A stretch of DNA of 64,000 nucleotides from JBCBCP01 sp038530575 (GTDB lineage: Bacteria; Pseudomonadota; Alphaproteobacteria; Rhodobacterales; Rhodobacteraceae). The stretch covers positions 1-64,000 of the forward strand of contig JBCBCP010000010.1 in the NCBI GenBank assembly GCA_038530575.1, in the 5' to 3' direction. The position numbers and the translations under genes are program-made. Every line of letters starts with the position of its first letter. The first letter of the stretch is position 1. A model generated the notes under the pieces. It saw nothing but the letters and a program-made list of their open reading frames with translations. It did no database searches and was not told the origin of the DNA. Of this stretch, positions 50,528-60,001 are shown one piece after another.

Positions 50528-52009
50528 ATGCCCCTCAATATTGTCTCTTTCACGACCGTCACGGCCGGCTTCAACAGCACGACCGACCTGCGCGACGGCA
50601 ACGCAATCATCGTCCCGGGCGGTGACGGCTTGGTTGCGAACACGGCGGGTGTCGTGCGTTTCTTTATCGGCGGCACCATCCTGTCGACGACCGGCACCGG
50701 CCTTGTCATCACGGACAGCGATGCACGGCTTAGCGTGCAAAGCAGCCCAACTTCGGGAACAATCGGGGAAATTCATGGCGGCCTCTACGGCGTGCATGTG
50801 ATCGGCTCCCAGTTCAACTTTCAGAATAACGGGCGGATCACCGGCGACAGCGTCGGGATGCGCTTCGACAACGTCCAGATCAACAGAAACTTTGGCGACT
50901 TCTTTACGAATAGGGCCGAAATCCTCGGCCGCATCGCGGGTGTGGAATTCGTGGACAGCACGGTAGACAAACTGGTCAATAACAGCACCATCTCCGGCGC
51001 GCGCGACGGGCTGCTCTTCGGCGGCGCGATCACCGGCAACACCCGGATCGAGAATGGCGGTCTGATCACCGGGCTGGGCGGCGTCGGCATCCGGTTGACC
51101 GCCGGGGCGAGCGATCTGAGCGATACGGTCACGATTTCGAACACCGGCACGATCCTTGGCGCCGGCGCCGCGATCAAGGCCGGCGCGCACAATACAATCA
51201 CGCTCGACAATGAAGGGACGATTACCGGCGATGTTTTCATGCTGGGCGGCGGCACCGTGGAAAACACGGGCGTGATCCTTGGCCGCATCATTGGCTCAAG
51301 CGGCGCCGATACGGTCGAGACGAGCGGCGTCATCACCGGCGCGGTCATCCTGCAAGGCGGTGATGATCTGTTCGATGCCAACGATGCCGTGACAGGTCTC
51401 GGGGCCGCCCCGCAAGGCTACGACGTGCGCGGCGGGGCGGGCAACGATACGCTCTCGGGCGGCGTCCGGGACGACACCCTGAACGGCGGCGGCGACGCGG
51501 ATGAGCTGATCGGAGGCGCGGGCAATGACAGCCTGATCGGCGCGGCGGGGAACGATACCCTCTTCGGCGGGGCGGATGCGGACACGCTGATCGGCGGGGC
51601 GGGCGCGGACTCGCTTGTGGGCAATACGGGCAATGACCGGCTTGTCGGCGGGGCGGATGCGGACGTCCTGCAAGGGGACGAAGGCAACGACGTTCTCATC
51701 GGTCAGGGCGGTAATGATACCCTGCGCGGCGATGGCGGCAACGATACGATGGTTGGCGGGGCAGGGGCCGACGTGTTCCTCTTCTCCGGCACGTTTGACA
51801 GCGACCGCATCACCGATTTCAACGTGGCCGAAGACGTGCTGGACCTGACCGCCTACAGCATCAGCGATCTGGCTGGGCTTCAGGCGGCTGGTGCGCTGAC
51901 AGACATTGGTACGAATCTGCAGATTGACCTCGGCCCGACAGGCGATTTGGGATCTGTCATCCTCGTCGGCGTGCAGATCGCCGATCTGACAGATGCCAAC
52001 CTGCTCTAG
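50528..52009 (+). CDS. RTX calcium-binding protein
   Basis: 493 residues with no N-terminal signal peptide, as expected for type I secretion. Residues 1-290 form a beta-helix-like region with recurring NxGxI/GxGxI phrases (NNGRITGDS, NGGLITGLGGVG, NEGTITGDVF, NTGVILGRI). Residues 300-420 are hemolysin-type calcium repeats (GGAGNDTLSGG, GGAGNDSLIGAAGNDTLFGG and so on, about twelve). The tail GADVFLFSGTFDSDRITDFNVAEDVLDL is the usual C-terminal secretion-type end. No toxin or protease domain and no transporter genes are adjacent. Confidence 0.85.
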   Translation: MPLNIVSFTTVTAGFNSTTDLRDGNAIIVPGGDGLVANTAGVVRFFIGGTILSTTGTGLVITDSDARLSVQSSPTSGTIGEIHGGLYGVHVIGSQFNFQNNGRITGDSVGMRFDNVQINRNFGDFFTNRAEILGRIAGVEFVDSTVDKLVNNSTISGARDGLLFGGAITGNTRIENGGLITGLGGVGIRLTAGASDLSDTVTISNTGTILGAGAAIKAGAHNTITLDNEGTITGDVFMLGGGTVENTGVILGRIIGSSGADTVETSGVITGAVILQGGDDLFDANDAVTGLGAAPQGYDVRGGAGNDTLSGGVRDDTLNGGGDADELIGGAGNDSLIGAAGNDTLFGGADADTLIGGAGADSLVGNTGNDRLVGGADADVLQGDEGNDVLIGQGGNDTLRGDGGNDTMVGGAGADVFLFSGTFDSDRITDFNVAEDVLDLTAYSISDLAGLQAAGALTDIGTNLQIDLGPTGDLGSVILVGVQIADLTDANLL

Positions 52010-52012
52010 AGC

Positions 52013-52621
52013 CTATCCATGGCCCAGCGCCGTGGCCCGCTGATAGGCGGGCCGCGCGTGGATGCGCTCCACAAAATCGCGCAGCCGTGGAAAGTCCTCG
52101 CCGCGCTTCTGCAACATCGCGATCTCGGCCGGGAAGGACAACATAATATCCACCGCCGATAGATCATCCAGCACGAAATGCCCCGAAGGGCGCAGGACAT
52201 CGTTCATGTAGCCATAATGGCTGTCCAGCTGCTGCTGAATGCGCGGGTGCAACGGCGCACCCGCCTCGCCCAGCCGGCCCACATAAAGGTTAAGCAGGAT
52301 CGGCGTCATGGCCGACCCTTCGGCAAAGTGCATCAGCTCCAGATGCTGGACATACGCATCCGTGCCCATGTGCGGCACCATCTGCGGCGCATGCGCTGCA
52401 CACAGCAGCTCGACGATCGCCGCGCTTTCGGTCACGAGGCGCCCCTCGATCTCGACCATCGGTGACTTGCCCAGCGGGTGGATCGCCATCAGCTCGGGCG
52501 GGGCGAGGTTGGTCTTGGCATCGCGCGCGTAGGCCTGCACCTTGTAAGGCACGCCAAGCTCTTCGAGCAGCCAAAGAATACGGTGCGAGCGGGACCTGTT
52601 GAGGTGGTGCAAAACGATCAT
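52013..52621 (-). CDS. Glutathione S-transferase family protein
   Basis: 202 residues. N-terminal thioredoxin fold MIVLHHLNRSRSHRILWLLEELG (Ser/Arg active-site loop), HPLGKSPMVEIEGRLVTESAAI near residue 47 (cis-Pro and ESxAI glutathione-binding motif), then an all-helical domain. Start ATG 52621 matches GST N termini; longer in-frame starts are rejected because they would cover the divergent DUF2461 gene start. Predicted to conjugate or reduce substrates with glutathione. Confidence 0.86.
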   Translation of the reverse strand: MIVLHHLNRSRSHRILWLLEELGVPYKVQAYARDAKTNLAPPELMAIHPLGKSPMVEIEGRLVTESAAIVELLCAAHAPQMVPHMGTDAYVQHLELMHFAEGSAMTPILLNLYVGRLGEAGAPLHPRIQQQLDSHYGYMNDVLRPSGHFVLDDLSAVDIMLSFPAEIAMLQKRGEDFPRLRDFVERIHARPAYQRATALGHG

Positions 52622-52657
52622 GGCGCTACGTTGCCCCGCGGGCAGAGGAGACACAAG

Positions 52658-53317
52658 ATGGCCGATGGCTTTGACGAGATGGTGACGGACGCGCGGGCGT
52701 TCTTTACCGAGCTGCGCGCCAACAATTCCAAGGAGTGGTTCGAGCCGCACAAGGCCCGCTACAAGGACCGCATCGCCGCGCCCGCCGCCCTGTTCGCTGA
52801 TCTGATGGCCGAGGATCTGGCGCGCATCACCGGCAAGGCCCACGCGCCAAAGGTGTTCCGCATCTACCGCGATGTGCGCTTTTCAAAGGACAAGACGCCG
52901 CTGAACGCGCATCTGCACCTGCTCTGGTCGCCCGGCGACAAGGACGCGCTGGCCCCCTCGTGGTTCTGGGGGCTGAGCCCGGATTATCTGGTGCTGGCGA
53001 TGGGCGTGGTGGGGCTGAAGGGCCCGGACCTGACCCGCTACCGCGCCTTTGTGGACAGCTGGGGCGACGGGCTGAGCGATGCGCTGGAGGGCGCGATGGC
53101 CAAGGGCGCCAGCTTTGGCGATTGGGGCGGCGCGCCGCTGAAACGCGTGCCCAAACCCTACGAGCAAGACCATCCGCACGCCGAGCTGCTCAGGCGCAAG
53201 GGCTTTACCCTGTCGATCCCAATCGAAGGCTGGCAAGAGGCAGGCGTGCTCAAGGCGACGCTGGCCCGCGTGGCTGACCTGAAACCGGTCTGGGACGCAT
53301 TCGATACGCATTTGTAG
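52658..53317 (+). CDS. DUF2461 family protein
   Basis: 219 residues. ARAFFTELRANNSKEWFEPHKARY near residue 11 and VFRIYRDVRFSKDKTPLNAH near 66 are the hallmark motifs of DUF2461 (TIGR02453-type) proteins, whose function is unknown. ATG 52658 has GAGGAG 8 bases upstream. Divergent from the GST gene by 36 bp. Confidence 0.85.
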   Translation: MADGFDEMVTDARAFFTELRANNSKEWFEPHKARYKDRIAAPAALFADLMAEDLARITGKAHAPKVFRIYRDVRFSKDKTPLNAHLHLLWSPGDKDALAPSWFWGLSPDYLVLAMGVVGLKGPDLTRYRAFVDSWGDGLSDALEGAMAKGASFGDWGGAPLKRVPKPYEQDHPHAELLRRKGFTLSIPIEGWQEAGVLKATLARVADLKPVWDAFDTHL

Positions 53318-53410
53318 CGCATTTGAAAGACTTGCCGGCTGCGTGGAAAGCAAACGGTAACCCGGCCCCGTCAGAACACCTGCCAAACAGGTTTCAGAAC
53401 GGAGCCGCCG

Positions 53411-54127
53411 ATGCGCCTATTTCTAACGGTCCTATGTTTTTTTTGGCTTAGCCTCGCATGGACAAACGCGGCGCAGCCCCAAGCCGTGTCAATCTTGTCC
53501 CAAGGCGCCGCAACCGGGGGGCAGGGGGCCTTCATCGATATACGGACTGAACCGCAGCGTGGCGGGGCAAGCCTTTTTGCGGGGCCGCGCAGGGGTCTGT
53601 TCGAACCCGTCGCACCGCGAGCGGTTGCGCCCATCCTCGGCCCACGTAACGCGCGCGTCGCCGCGTTGCGCGACCTTATCGCCAAGGCCGAAGCGGGCGC
53701 CAAGGGATATGACGCGGTTCAATATGGCGCGCGGATCAAAACGCCGCGTCCGCCGACGCAGATGACGGTGGCGCAGATTTACGACTGGATCGACGCAACC
53801 CCCGGCCAGCCTCACGCCATCGGGCGTTACCAGTTCATCCCGTCGACGCTTCGCAGCCTGATGGCGCGCACCGGCGTGGACCCGCAGACGCGCTTTTCCC
53901 CCGCACTGCAGGACAGGCTGGCGGATGAACTTCTGGCCGATGCAGGTATGGCCCGCTTTCTCTCCGGTGATCTCAGCCAGGAAGGGTTCATGAACAACCT
54001 TGCCAAGATCTGGGCGGGTCTGCCCAACGACACCGGAAAATCGCATTACCACGGCTATGCGGGCAACAAGGCGACCATGACATGGTCCTACTTTCACGCG
54101 GCCATGGAACGGATTTTTCCCAGCTGA
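53411..54127 (+). CDS. Secreted muramidase-like (phage-lysozyme GH104-like) protein
   Basis: 238 residues with a signal peptide (FLTVLCFFWLSLAWTNAA). The C-terminal half is lysozyme-like: LRDLIAKAEAGAKGYDAVQYG near residue 95 (candidate catalytic Glu), TVAQIYDWIDATPGQPHAIGRYQFIPSTL spans 118-146, and a helical end with MARFLSGDLSQEGFMNNLAKIWAGLPN split around 175-200. The GRYQF-type motif is shared with lambda-type lysozymes and lytic transglycosylases. Peptidoglycan cleavage is probable but specificity is not clear. Confidence 0.72.
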   Translation: MRLFLTVLCFFWLSLAWTNAAQPQAVSILSQGAATGGQGAFIDIRTEPQRGGASLFAGPRRGLFEPVAPRAVAPILGPRNARVAALRDLIAKAEAGAKGYDAVQYGARIKTPRPPTQMTVAQIYDWIDATPGQPHAIGRYQFIPSTLRSLMARTGVDPQTRFSPALQDRLADELLADAGMARFLSGDLSQEGFMNNLAKIWAGLPNDTGKSHYHGYAGNKATMTWSYFHAAMERIFPS

Positions 54128-54209
54128 CGTACCGCCATTTGATCCCGGTCAAGGACGGCTTGCCGCCTGCGGTGTTGGATACGTGTGACCCCAACACAGG
54201 AGAGCGCAC

Positions 54210-54446
54210 ATGTCCCACACACCCCACGAACTGGCGAGCGATTTTCCCGAATATGCCGATCGTATTTCTGCGCTGCGGCAGACGGATGCGCATTTCGCGC
54301 GTCTGGCGGCAGAATATCACGAGCTTAACCGCGCCGTGCACCGGGCCGAAACCAACGTGGAGCCTGCCTCCGATTTCGACATCATCGACATGCGCAAGCA
54401 GCGGATGGCGCTGAAAGACCAGATCTTTGGCGCGCTAACCGCCTGA
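54210..54446 (+). CDS. YdcH/DUF465-like small protein
   Basis: 78 residues, mostly helical, no signal peptide. HELASDFPEYADRISALRQTDAHFARLAAEYHELNRAVHR (read in two parts) and the end DMRKQRMALKDQIFGAL match the DUF465 family, short coiled-coil proteins of unknown function common in proteobacteria. A GGAGAG ribosome site precedes ATG 54210. A shared terminator region lies just after the stop. Confidence 0.82.
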   Translation: MSHTPHELASDFPEYADRISALRQTDAHFARLAAEYHELNRAVHRAETNVEPASDFDIIDMRKQRMALKDQIFGALTA

Positions 54447-54454
54447 CCTTTTGC

Positions 54455-54490
54455 AAAAAGAAAAGGGCGGCGCATCCCTGCACCGCCCCC
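54455..54490 (-). terminator. Rho-independent terminator of the xdh-transport operon
   Basis: On the minus strand GGGCGGTGC...GCGCCGCCC (54465-54488, nine pairs with one mismatch, six-base loop) is followed by TTTTCTTTTT. It lies 22 bases after the stop of the binding-protein gene, ending the 9-kb operon. On the plus strand the same stem follows the YdcH-like gene and may work both ways. Confidence 0.8.
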
Positions 54491-54510
54491 CATGTCTTGG
54501 TGTGATCTGC

Positions 54511-55599
54511 TTACTGCGGGATCTCGCCGGTGATGCCTTCGACATAGAAGTTCATCCCCGCCAGAACGCCGTCGCCTGCGGTCTCGCCCGCGGCCAGCCA
54601 CGCGGTGCCGTCCTGCTTGGCGATAGGGCCGGTAAAGGCGTGATACTCGCCGGTGCGCAGCCGTTCCTTCAGCGCCAGCGCGCTTGCCTTAACGTCCGCC
54701 GGGACCGCGTCGGTGATCTCACCGATCTTCACCATGCCCGGGCCAATGCCGTCCCAGGTGTCTTTCTGTTCCCACGTGCCGTCCATCACGGCCTGAACGC
54801 GCGCGATGTAGTAGGGCGCCCAGTCGTCGATGATCGAGCTGACGCGCGGGAACGGCGCAAACTCAGCCATGTCAGACGCCTGACCAAAGGTCACGACGTT
54901 GCCCGCCTCGGCCGCGGCGGCCTGCGGAGCGGTCGAGTCGGTGTGCTGCAGGACAACGTCCGCACCCTGATCGATCAGCGCGCGCGCTGCGTCCGCTTCC
55001 TTGGAGGGGTCAAACCATGTGTAGACCCAGATGATCCGCATCTCGACCTCGGGGTTCACTTCCTTGGCATGCAGGTAGGTCGCGTTGATGCCGCGGATGA
55101 CCTCGGGGATCGGGAAGGACGCGATGTAGCCGATGATGTTCGACTTGGTCATCTGCCCCGCAATGTGCCCCTGCACCGCGCGCCCCTCATAGAATCGCGC
55201 CGAATAGGTCGACACGTTCGGGTGCAGCCGCTTGTAGCCCGTCGCGTGCTCGAACTTCACGTTCGGGAACTTGGCGGCTACGTTGTTGGTCGCGTCCATG
55301 TAGCCAAAGGACGTGGTGAAAATGATGTCCGCCCCATCGAGCGCCATCTGCGTCATCACACGCTCGGCGTCTGGGCCCTCGGGCACGTTCTCGACGAACA
55401 CCGTTTCGACCTTGTCGCCAAACGCCGCCTCGACCGCAAGGCGGCCCTGGTCATGCTCATAGGTCCAGCCGCCGTCGCCGACCGGGCCGACATAGACAAA
55501 GCCGACCTTGGTCTTGCCGCCATGTCCGTCGGCCATTGCGCCGCCCGTTGCAAGGCCCAGCGCCAGCGCGGCAGACGCCAGCAGTTTCATGAATTTCAT
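54511..55599 (-). CDS. BMP-family ABC transporter substrate-binding protein (purine/nucleoside)
   Basis: 362 residues. Signal peptide (MKFMKLLASAALALGLATGGAMA), then the BMP/PnrA fold: KVGFVYVGPVGDGGWTYEHDQG near residue 31, DIIFTTSFGYMDAT near 90, VQGHIAGQMTKSNIIGYIAS near 141, and GADVVLQHTDSTAPQAAAAEAG near 203. A GGGGGAG site precedes ATG 55599. BMP receptors bind nucleosides; here the operon also encodes xanthine dehydrogenase, so a purine base or nucleoside is the probable ligand. Last gene of the operon. Confidence 0.9.
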   Translation of the reverse strand: MKFMKLLASAALALGLATGGAMADGHGGKTKVGFVYVGPVGDGGWTYEHDQGRLAVEAAFGDKVETVFVENVPEGPDAERVMTQMALDGADIIFTTSFGYMDATNNVAAKFPNVKFEHATGYKRLHPNVSTYSARFYEGRAVQGHIAGQMTKSNIIGYIASFPIPEVIRGINATYLHAKEVNPEVEMRIIWVYTWFDPSKEADAARALIDQGADVVLQHTDSTAPQAAAAEAGNVVTFGQASDMAEFAPFPRVSSIIDDWAPYYIARVQAVMDGTWEQKDTWDGIGPGMVKIGEITDAVPADVKASALALKERLRTGEYHAFTGPIAKQDGTAWLAAGETAGDGVLAGMNFYVEGITGEIPQ

Positions 55600-55625
55600 C
55601 AGGTTACTCCCCCGTGATTGGCCTC

Positions 55626-56546
55626 TTATCCCGAGGCATGGAATGTGCGCCCCAGTGAGCCGGGAGCGCGCGATTTATCCGACGACAGCAGCACAAGCGC
55701 AATGATCGTCGCAAGATAGGGCGACATTGCCAGATACTCGACCGGAATGGCAACGCCCGCGCCCTGAAGGTTGAACTGCAGCTGCGTCAGCCCGCCGAAA
55801 AGATAGGCACCGGCCAGCGCCCGCCACGGCTTCCACGAGGCAAATACAACGAGCGCGAGCGCGATCCAGCCCACACCGGCCGTCATGCCTTCGGTCCACT
55901 GCGGCACGCGGATCAGGCTGATGTAAGCCCCGCCCAGCCCCGCACAGGCCCCGCCAAACAGGATCGCCAGCGTGCGCACCCGCTTGACCTTGTAGCCCAG
56001 CGCATGGGCGGCATCGTGGTTTTCGCCCACCGCGCGCAGGATCAATCCAACACGGGTGTATTTCAGCACCGCCCAGACGCCCGCGACCACTGCGACGCCG
56101 ACATAGACCATGAAGTGATGACTAAAGAGGATGGGCCCCAGCACAGGGATCCCCTCCAGCGCCGCAAAGGGCTCGCCGCCCGGGCGCGGCGCACGCACCT
56201 CCTGATAGCTTTGCCCCATCAGCGCCGACAGCCCGAGGCCAAAGAGCGTCAGCCCAAGCCCCGATGCGACCTGATTGGCCAGCGCCACCTGCGTGAGGAA
56301 GGCAAAGAGCAGCGACAGCAAAGCGCCCCCAAGGGCCGCCGCCAGAAAGCCCACGGTGGGCGAGCCGGTATTCACCGCGATGATAAAGCCGCAGATCGCC
56401 CCCATGATCATCATTCCCTCGACCCCGAGGTTCAGAACGCCCGCGCGCTCCACGACAAGCTCCCCGATGGCCGCGAGAAGGATCGGCGTCGCCGCGCCAA
56501 TCATCGCGGCGATGAGCAGGACGGGATTGATTGCACTCAGATCCAT
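55626..56546 (-). CDS. BMP-type ABC transporter permease 2
   Basis: 306 residues, about eight to nine hydrophobic helices, BPD_transp_2 fold. ELVVERAGVLNLGVEGMMIMGAICGF near residue 27 (split) is the characteristic segment of nucleoside permeases of the YufQ/NupC type, and GENHDAAHALGYKVKRVRTLAILFGG near 178 is the cytoplasmic coupling loop. Its ATG overlaps the stop of permease 1 by one base. Confidence 0.9.
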   Translation of the reverse strand: MDLSAINPVLLIAAMIGAATPILLAAIGELVVERAGVLNLGVEGMMIMGAICGFIIAVNTGSPTVGFLAAALGGALLSLLFAFLTQVALANQVASGLGLTLFGLGLSALMGQSYQEVRAPRPGGEPFAALEGIPVLGPILFSHHFMVYVGVAVVAGVWAVLKYTRVGLILRAVGENHDAAHALGYKVKRVRTLAILFGGACAGLGGAYISLIRVPQWTEGMTAGVGWIALALVVFASWKPWRALAGAYLFGGLTQLQFNLQGAGVAIPVEYLAMSPYLATIIALVLLSSDKSRAPGSLGRTFHASG

Positions 56547-57724
56547 TAGCGCACCTCTCCCGCACCAAACCGCATCCGGTAATTTGTCAGCACATCCAGT
56601 GCCAGCAGGAAGAACAAGAGCATCCCCTGGAACACCTGAATAGCGGAGGACGGCAGCTGTAGCTGGCTCTGCGCGATGTCTCCACCAATATAGGTCAGCG
56701 CCAGAAGCAGCCCCGCAGCCAGAATGCCCAGCGGGTTCAAACGGCCAAGGAACGCCACGATGATCGCCGTAAACCCGTAGCCGACGTTAAAATCGATGGT
56801 AATCTGCCCCGACGGCCCCGCAACTTCGAACATCCCCGCCAGCCCCGCCAAGGCGCCGGACAGGCCAAGGCAGAACACCACGACCCGCCCTGCCGAAACC
56901 CCACCAAACTTCGCCGCCCGTGGCGCGCTGCCCGTGACCTTGATGGCAAAGCCCATCCGGTGCCGCTCCAAAAGCGTGTAGGCAAAGATCACCGCGATCA
57001 GCGCGGTCACCACACCCCAATGCATACCGGTATTCGCGATGATGTCCGCATTATGCGCGCTCGGATACTGCTGCAGGTTTCGGCTTCCGGGAAAACCAAA
57101 CCCATCTGGATTGCGCAGTAATCCCAAGGCCATGGACGCCAAAAGCTGCTCGGCCACATAGACCAGCATCAGGCTCACGAGGATCTCGTTTGTGCCAAAC
57201 CGAACCCTAAGAAGCGCCGGGATCATTGCCCAGGCAAAGCCGCCCAAGGCCCCGCAGGCAATCATCAGCGGAAAGATAAACGGGCTCTCCAGCGGGTACA
57301 AAGCCAAAGCCGCCCCCGCCCCGCAGATGGCTCCGATAATGTACTGCCCCTCGGCGCCGATGTTCCAAATTCCGGCGCGAAACCCCAGCGACAGGCCCAG
57401 CGCAATCAGCACCAACGGCGCGCCCTTGATCAACAATTGCGGGCGATAAAAGAACGCGAACTCGCCAAACAGCGGCTCCCAAAAGATCGTCAGGATGGCG
57501 TCGATCGGGTCCTTGCCAAGGATCGCAAACAACGCGCCGCCAAAGATCATCGTCAGCGCTACGGCCAGCAAAGGCGTCAGATACGCCATGGCCGCCGAAG
57601 GTTCCGGCCGCTTTTCAAGACGCAGGCCCAGCCCCTTCACTTTGCCAGATAAACTCCCCCCCTTTGCCCGGTAGGCGGCTTTGCCGCCGTTAGGGGAGGG
57701 CCGGTTTGCCACAGAGTCAGACAT
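56546..57724 (-). CDS. BMP-type ABC transporter permease 1
   Basis: 392 residues with a polar 40-residue N terminus and about ten hydrophobic helices. The segment FRAGIWNIGAEGQYIIGAICGAG near residue 114 is typical of YufP-like nucleoside permeases, and IKVTGSAPRAAKFGGVSAGR near 258 is the ATPase-coupling loop. It forms the heterodimeric channel with permease 2. The ATG overlaps the ATPase gene by 8 nt. Confidence 0.9.
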   Translation of the reverse strand: MSDSVANRPSPNGGKAAYRAKGGSLSGKVKGLGLRLEKRPEPSAAMAYLTPLLAVALTMIFGGALFAILGKDPIDAILTIFWEPLFGEFAFFYRPQLLIKGAPLVLIALGLSLGFRAGIWNIGAEGQYIIGAICGAGAALALYPLESPFIFPLMIACGALGGFAWAMIPALLRVRFGTNEILVSLMLVYVAEQLLASMALGLLRNPDGFGFPGSRNLQQYPSAHNADIIANTGMHWGVVTALIAVIFAYTLLERHRMGFAIKVTGSAPRAAKFGGVSAGRVVVFCLGLSGALAGLAGMFEVAGPSGQITIDFNVGYGFTAIIVAFLGRLNPLGILAAGLLLALTYIGGDIAQSQLQLPSSAIQVFQGMLLFFLLALDVLTNYRMRFGAGEVR

Positions 57725-59234
57725 GGGCCACCTCCATCCCGTGCGCCCCGCCCAGCATCAGCCCGATCTGCTCCACATCCAGCGATGCGGTCGGGACCGC
57801 CTCGCTCAGCCGCCCCTCGTTCAGGGCGGCAAAACGATCTGCGATCTCCATCACTTCGTCCAGATCCTGTGAAATCACCACGACCGCCGCGCCCCCGGCG
57901 GCCAGATCCATGAGCGCCTGCCGGATCGCCGCCGCTGCCGCCGCGTCCACGCCCCAGGTCGGCTGGTTCACGACCAGAACGCGCGGCTCTTGCAGCACCT
58001 CGCGTCCGATTACGAATTTCTGCAAGTTCCCGCCCGACAGCGCCCGCGCGGCTGTCCCCGCGCCCGGCGTGCGCACGTCAAAGCTTGAAATGACGCGCTC
58101 TGCAAAACCACGTGCCGCGCCCCAGTCCAGCCAGCCGCGGCGCGCCAGCCCCTGTCGCGCCGCGCCGGTCAGCATCGCGTTTTCCGTCAGGCTCATATCG
58201 GGGGCGGCGGCATGGCCCAAGCGCTCTTCTGGCGCACAAAGCAGCCCGGCGACACGCCGTGCCTCCGGTGCAAGGCGTGACACGTCCTGACCCTCGAACC
58301 ACACGGATTCCACGGGGCTGCGCGCCTCGCCCGAGAGCGCGGCAAGCAGTTCGTCCTGCCCATTCCCAGCGACACCGCCAATGCCAAGGATCTCACCGGC
58401 CTGAACGGTGACAGACACGTCGCGCAAGGGCATACCGAAGGCCGAAGCTGGTGGCAGCGAGAGCCCGCGCAGTTCCAGCAGCACATCGCCGACATCCGGC
58501 GCGCCCTTGGTCGGGGTCTTCAGCCCCCGGCCGACCATCAGCTCCGCCATCTCCCGCGCCGAGGTCTCTGCCGGCACGCATTCGGCCACGACCTTGCCGC
58601 CGCGCAGAATGGTCGCCGCATCACACAGCGCGCGGATTTCTTCGAGTTTGTGCGAAATATACAGAATTGCCGTGCCCTCACTGCGCAGCTTGCGCAGCGT
58701 CTCGAACAGGATGCCGACCTCCTGCGGGGTCAGAACGCTCGTCGGCTCGTCCATGATCAAGAGCTTGGGCGCTTGCAGCAGACAGCGGATAATTTCTACC
58801 CGTTGCCGCTCACCCGCACTCAGGTCGCCTACCAGCCGCCCGGGCGACAGGGGCAGGCCATACATCTCCGACACTTCTGCGATCCGCGCCGAAAGCTGAC
58901 CCATGCCCGGAGGGTCCTCCATGCCGAGCGCGATGTTTTCGGCCACCGTCAGTGCGTCAAACAGGGAAAAGTGCTGAAACACCATACCGACGCCCGCCGC
59001 CCGTGCCGCACGCGGATCGGCCGGCGCATGGGGCGCGCCGCTGATCAGCATGCGACCCGCATCCGGTGCAACAAGGCCGTAAATCATTTTGACCAGCGTC
59101 GACTTGCCCGCGCCGTTCTCACCCAATAGCGCGTGTATTTGGCCCGGCAGGATGGTCAGATCGACGGCATCGTTGGCTACAACCCCCGGGTAGGCCTTGG
59201 TGACCCCGCTCAACTCGAGCAGCTTTTCCGTCAT
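57717..59234 (-). CDS. BMP-type ABC transporter ATP-binding protein (two ABC domains)
   Basis: About 505 residues with two ABC modules. The first has Walker A LLGENGAGKSTLVKM near residue 36, signature LSAGERQRVEIIR near 143 and Walker B LLIMDEPTSVLTP. The second has a degenerate Walker A (GVAGNGQDELLAAL), signature LSGGNLQKFVIGREV near 398 and Walker B VLVVNQPTWGVD, in which the usual Asp-Glu pair is altered, a common asymmetry of this family. ATG 59234 overlaps the xdhC stop; longer in-frame starts run into xdhC. Confidence 0.9.
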   Translation of the reverse strand: MTEKLLELSGVTKAYPGVVANDAVDLTILPGQIHALLGENGAGKSTLVKMIYGLVAPDAGRMLISGAPHAPADPRAARAAGVGMVFQHFSLFDALTVAENIALGMEDPPGMGQLSARIAEVSEMYGLPLSPGRLVGDLSAGERQRVEIIRCLLQAPKLLIMDEPTSVLTPQEVGILFETLRKLRSEGTAILYISHKLEEIRALCDAATILRGGKVVAECVPAETSAREMAELMVGRGLKTPTKGAPDVGDVLLELRGLSLPPASAFGMPLRDVSVTVQAGEILGIGGVAGNGQDELLAALSGEARSPVESVWFEGQDVSRLAPEARRVAGLLCAPEERLGHAAAPDMSLTENAMLTGAARQGLARRGWLDWGAARGFAERVISSFDVRTPGAGTAARALSGGNLQKFVIGREVLQEPRVLVVNQPTWGVDAAAAAAIRQALMDLAAGGAAVVVISQDLDEVMEIADRFAALNEGRLSEAVPTASLDVEQIGLMLGGAHGMEVAHV

Positions 59235-60001
59235 GTCATGCCCCCCGGCCAGTGCTCCGAACTTAGTAGCTGGCGCAGGGTGCCAAGGGCAATGAAATCG
59301 GGGTGTTTTCCCATGGATTTGTCGCCAATCGGGCAGGTAATGCGCGCAATATCGGCGTCTGCGTGACCCATGCCAGACAAACGCTTGCGAAACCTTGCCC
59401 ATTTCGTGTCTGACCCGATCAGCCCGCAAAAGGCAAAACCACGCCGCAACGCTGCGTCACACAGGGCGAGGTCGAAATCGTGGCTGTACGTAAAAATCAG
59501 GTGCGCGGCATCGCCGGGAGCATACGCCATTGCGGTGGGCAAGTCCGCCGCGGGCAGGACGTTGACTGTCTGAGGAACAAGCGCGGGAAACCTGTCTGCA
59601 GCTGTGTCGATCCAGGTGATGTCGAACGCGCCAAGGGGCACCGCCTGCTCAACCAAGGCACGGCCAACGTGGCCAGCCCCCCAGACCCAAAGCGGCCTGC
59701 TTTGCCAGTGATCTGGCACTGTCGGCTTCAACAGGACTTGCGGAGGAGCCAAGCATTTTACGCCCTCGGAAAACCGCAACGTCACCACACCGCCGCAACA
59801 CTGGCCAAGCCCGGGCCCAAGCGCGATCGTGTCTTCAAATGGCAGTGCGCGCCCAACGCGGGCCAGGGCGATCGCGCGATGCTCAAGCGCGCCGCCGCCG
59901 ATGGTGCCGCGGATCGTCTCCGCTTCGACCACCATGGCGGTGCCCGCATCGCGCGGGGCCGACCCGCGCGTCGCCACGATCTCGACCGTGACGGGCCTCA
60001 A
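59231..60001 (-). CDS. xdhC: Xanthine dehydrogenase accessory protein XdhC
   Basis: 256 residues. XdhC binds molybdenum cofactor, promotes its sulphuration and inserts it into xanthine dehydrogenase. Visible: IVATRGSAPRDAGTAMVV near residue 9, IRGTIGGGALEHRAI near 29, the cysteine pair in GPGLGQCCGGVVTLRF near 64, and a Rossmann-like C-terminal domain (LWVWGAGHVGRALVEQ; FCGLIGSDTKWARFRKRL). It overlaps xdhB by 4 nt and the ATPase gene by 4 nt. Confidence 0.93.
   Translation of the reverse strand: MRPVTVEIVATRGSAPRDAGTAMVVEAETIRGTIGGGALEHRAIALARVGRALPFEDTIALGPGLGQCCGGVVTLRFSEGVKCLAPPQVLLKPTVPDHWQSRPLWVWGAGHVGRALVEQAVPLGAFDITWIDTAADRFPALVPQTVNVLPAADLPTAMAYAPGDAAHLIFTYSHDFDLALCDAALRRGFAFCGLIGSDTKWARFRKRLSGMGHADADIARITCPIGDKSMGKHPDFIALGTLRQLLSSEHWPGGMT

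Noticed and set aside
51400..51780. Direct-repeat DNA that could suggest a CRISPR or tandem array
   Set aside because: The periodicity is 27 bases in frame with GGxGxDxLx RTX units inside an open gene; no spacers or cas genes.
54128..54209. Possible additional small gene between the muramidase-like and YdcH-like genes
   Set aside because: The gap of 82 bases has no start with ribosome site; nothing beyond an ordinary intergenic region was seen.
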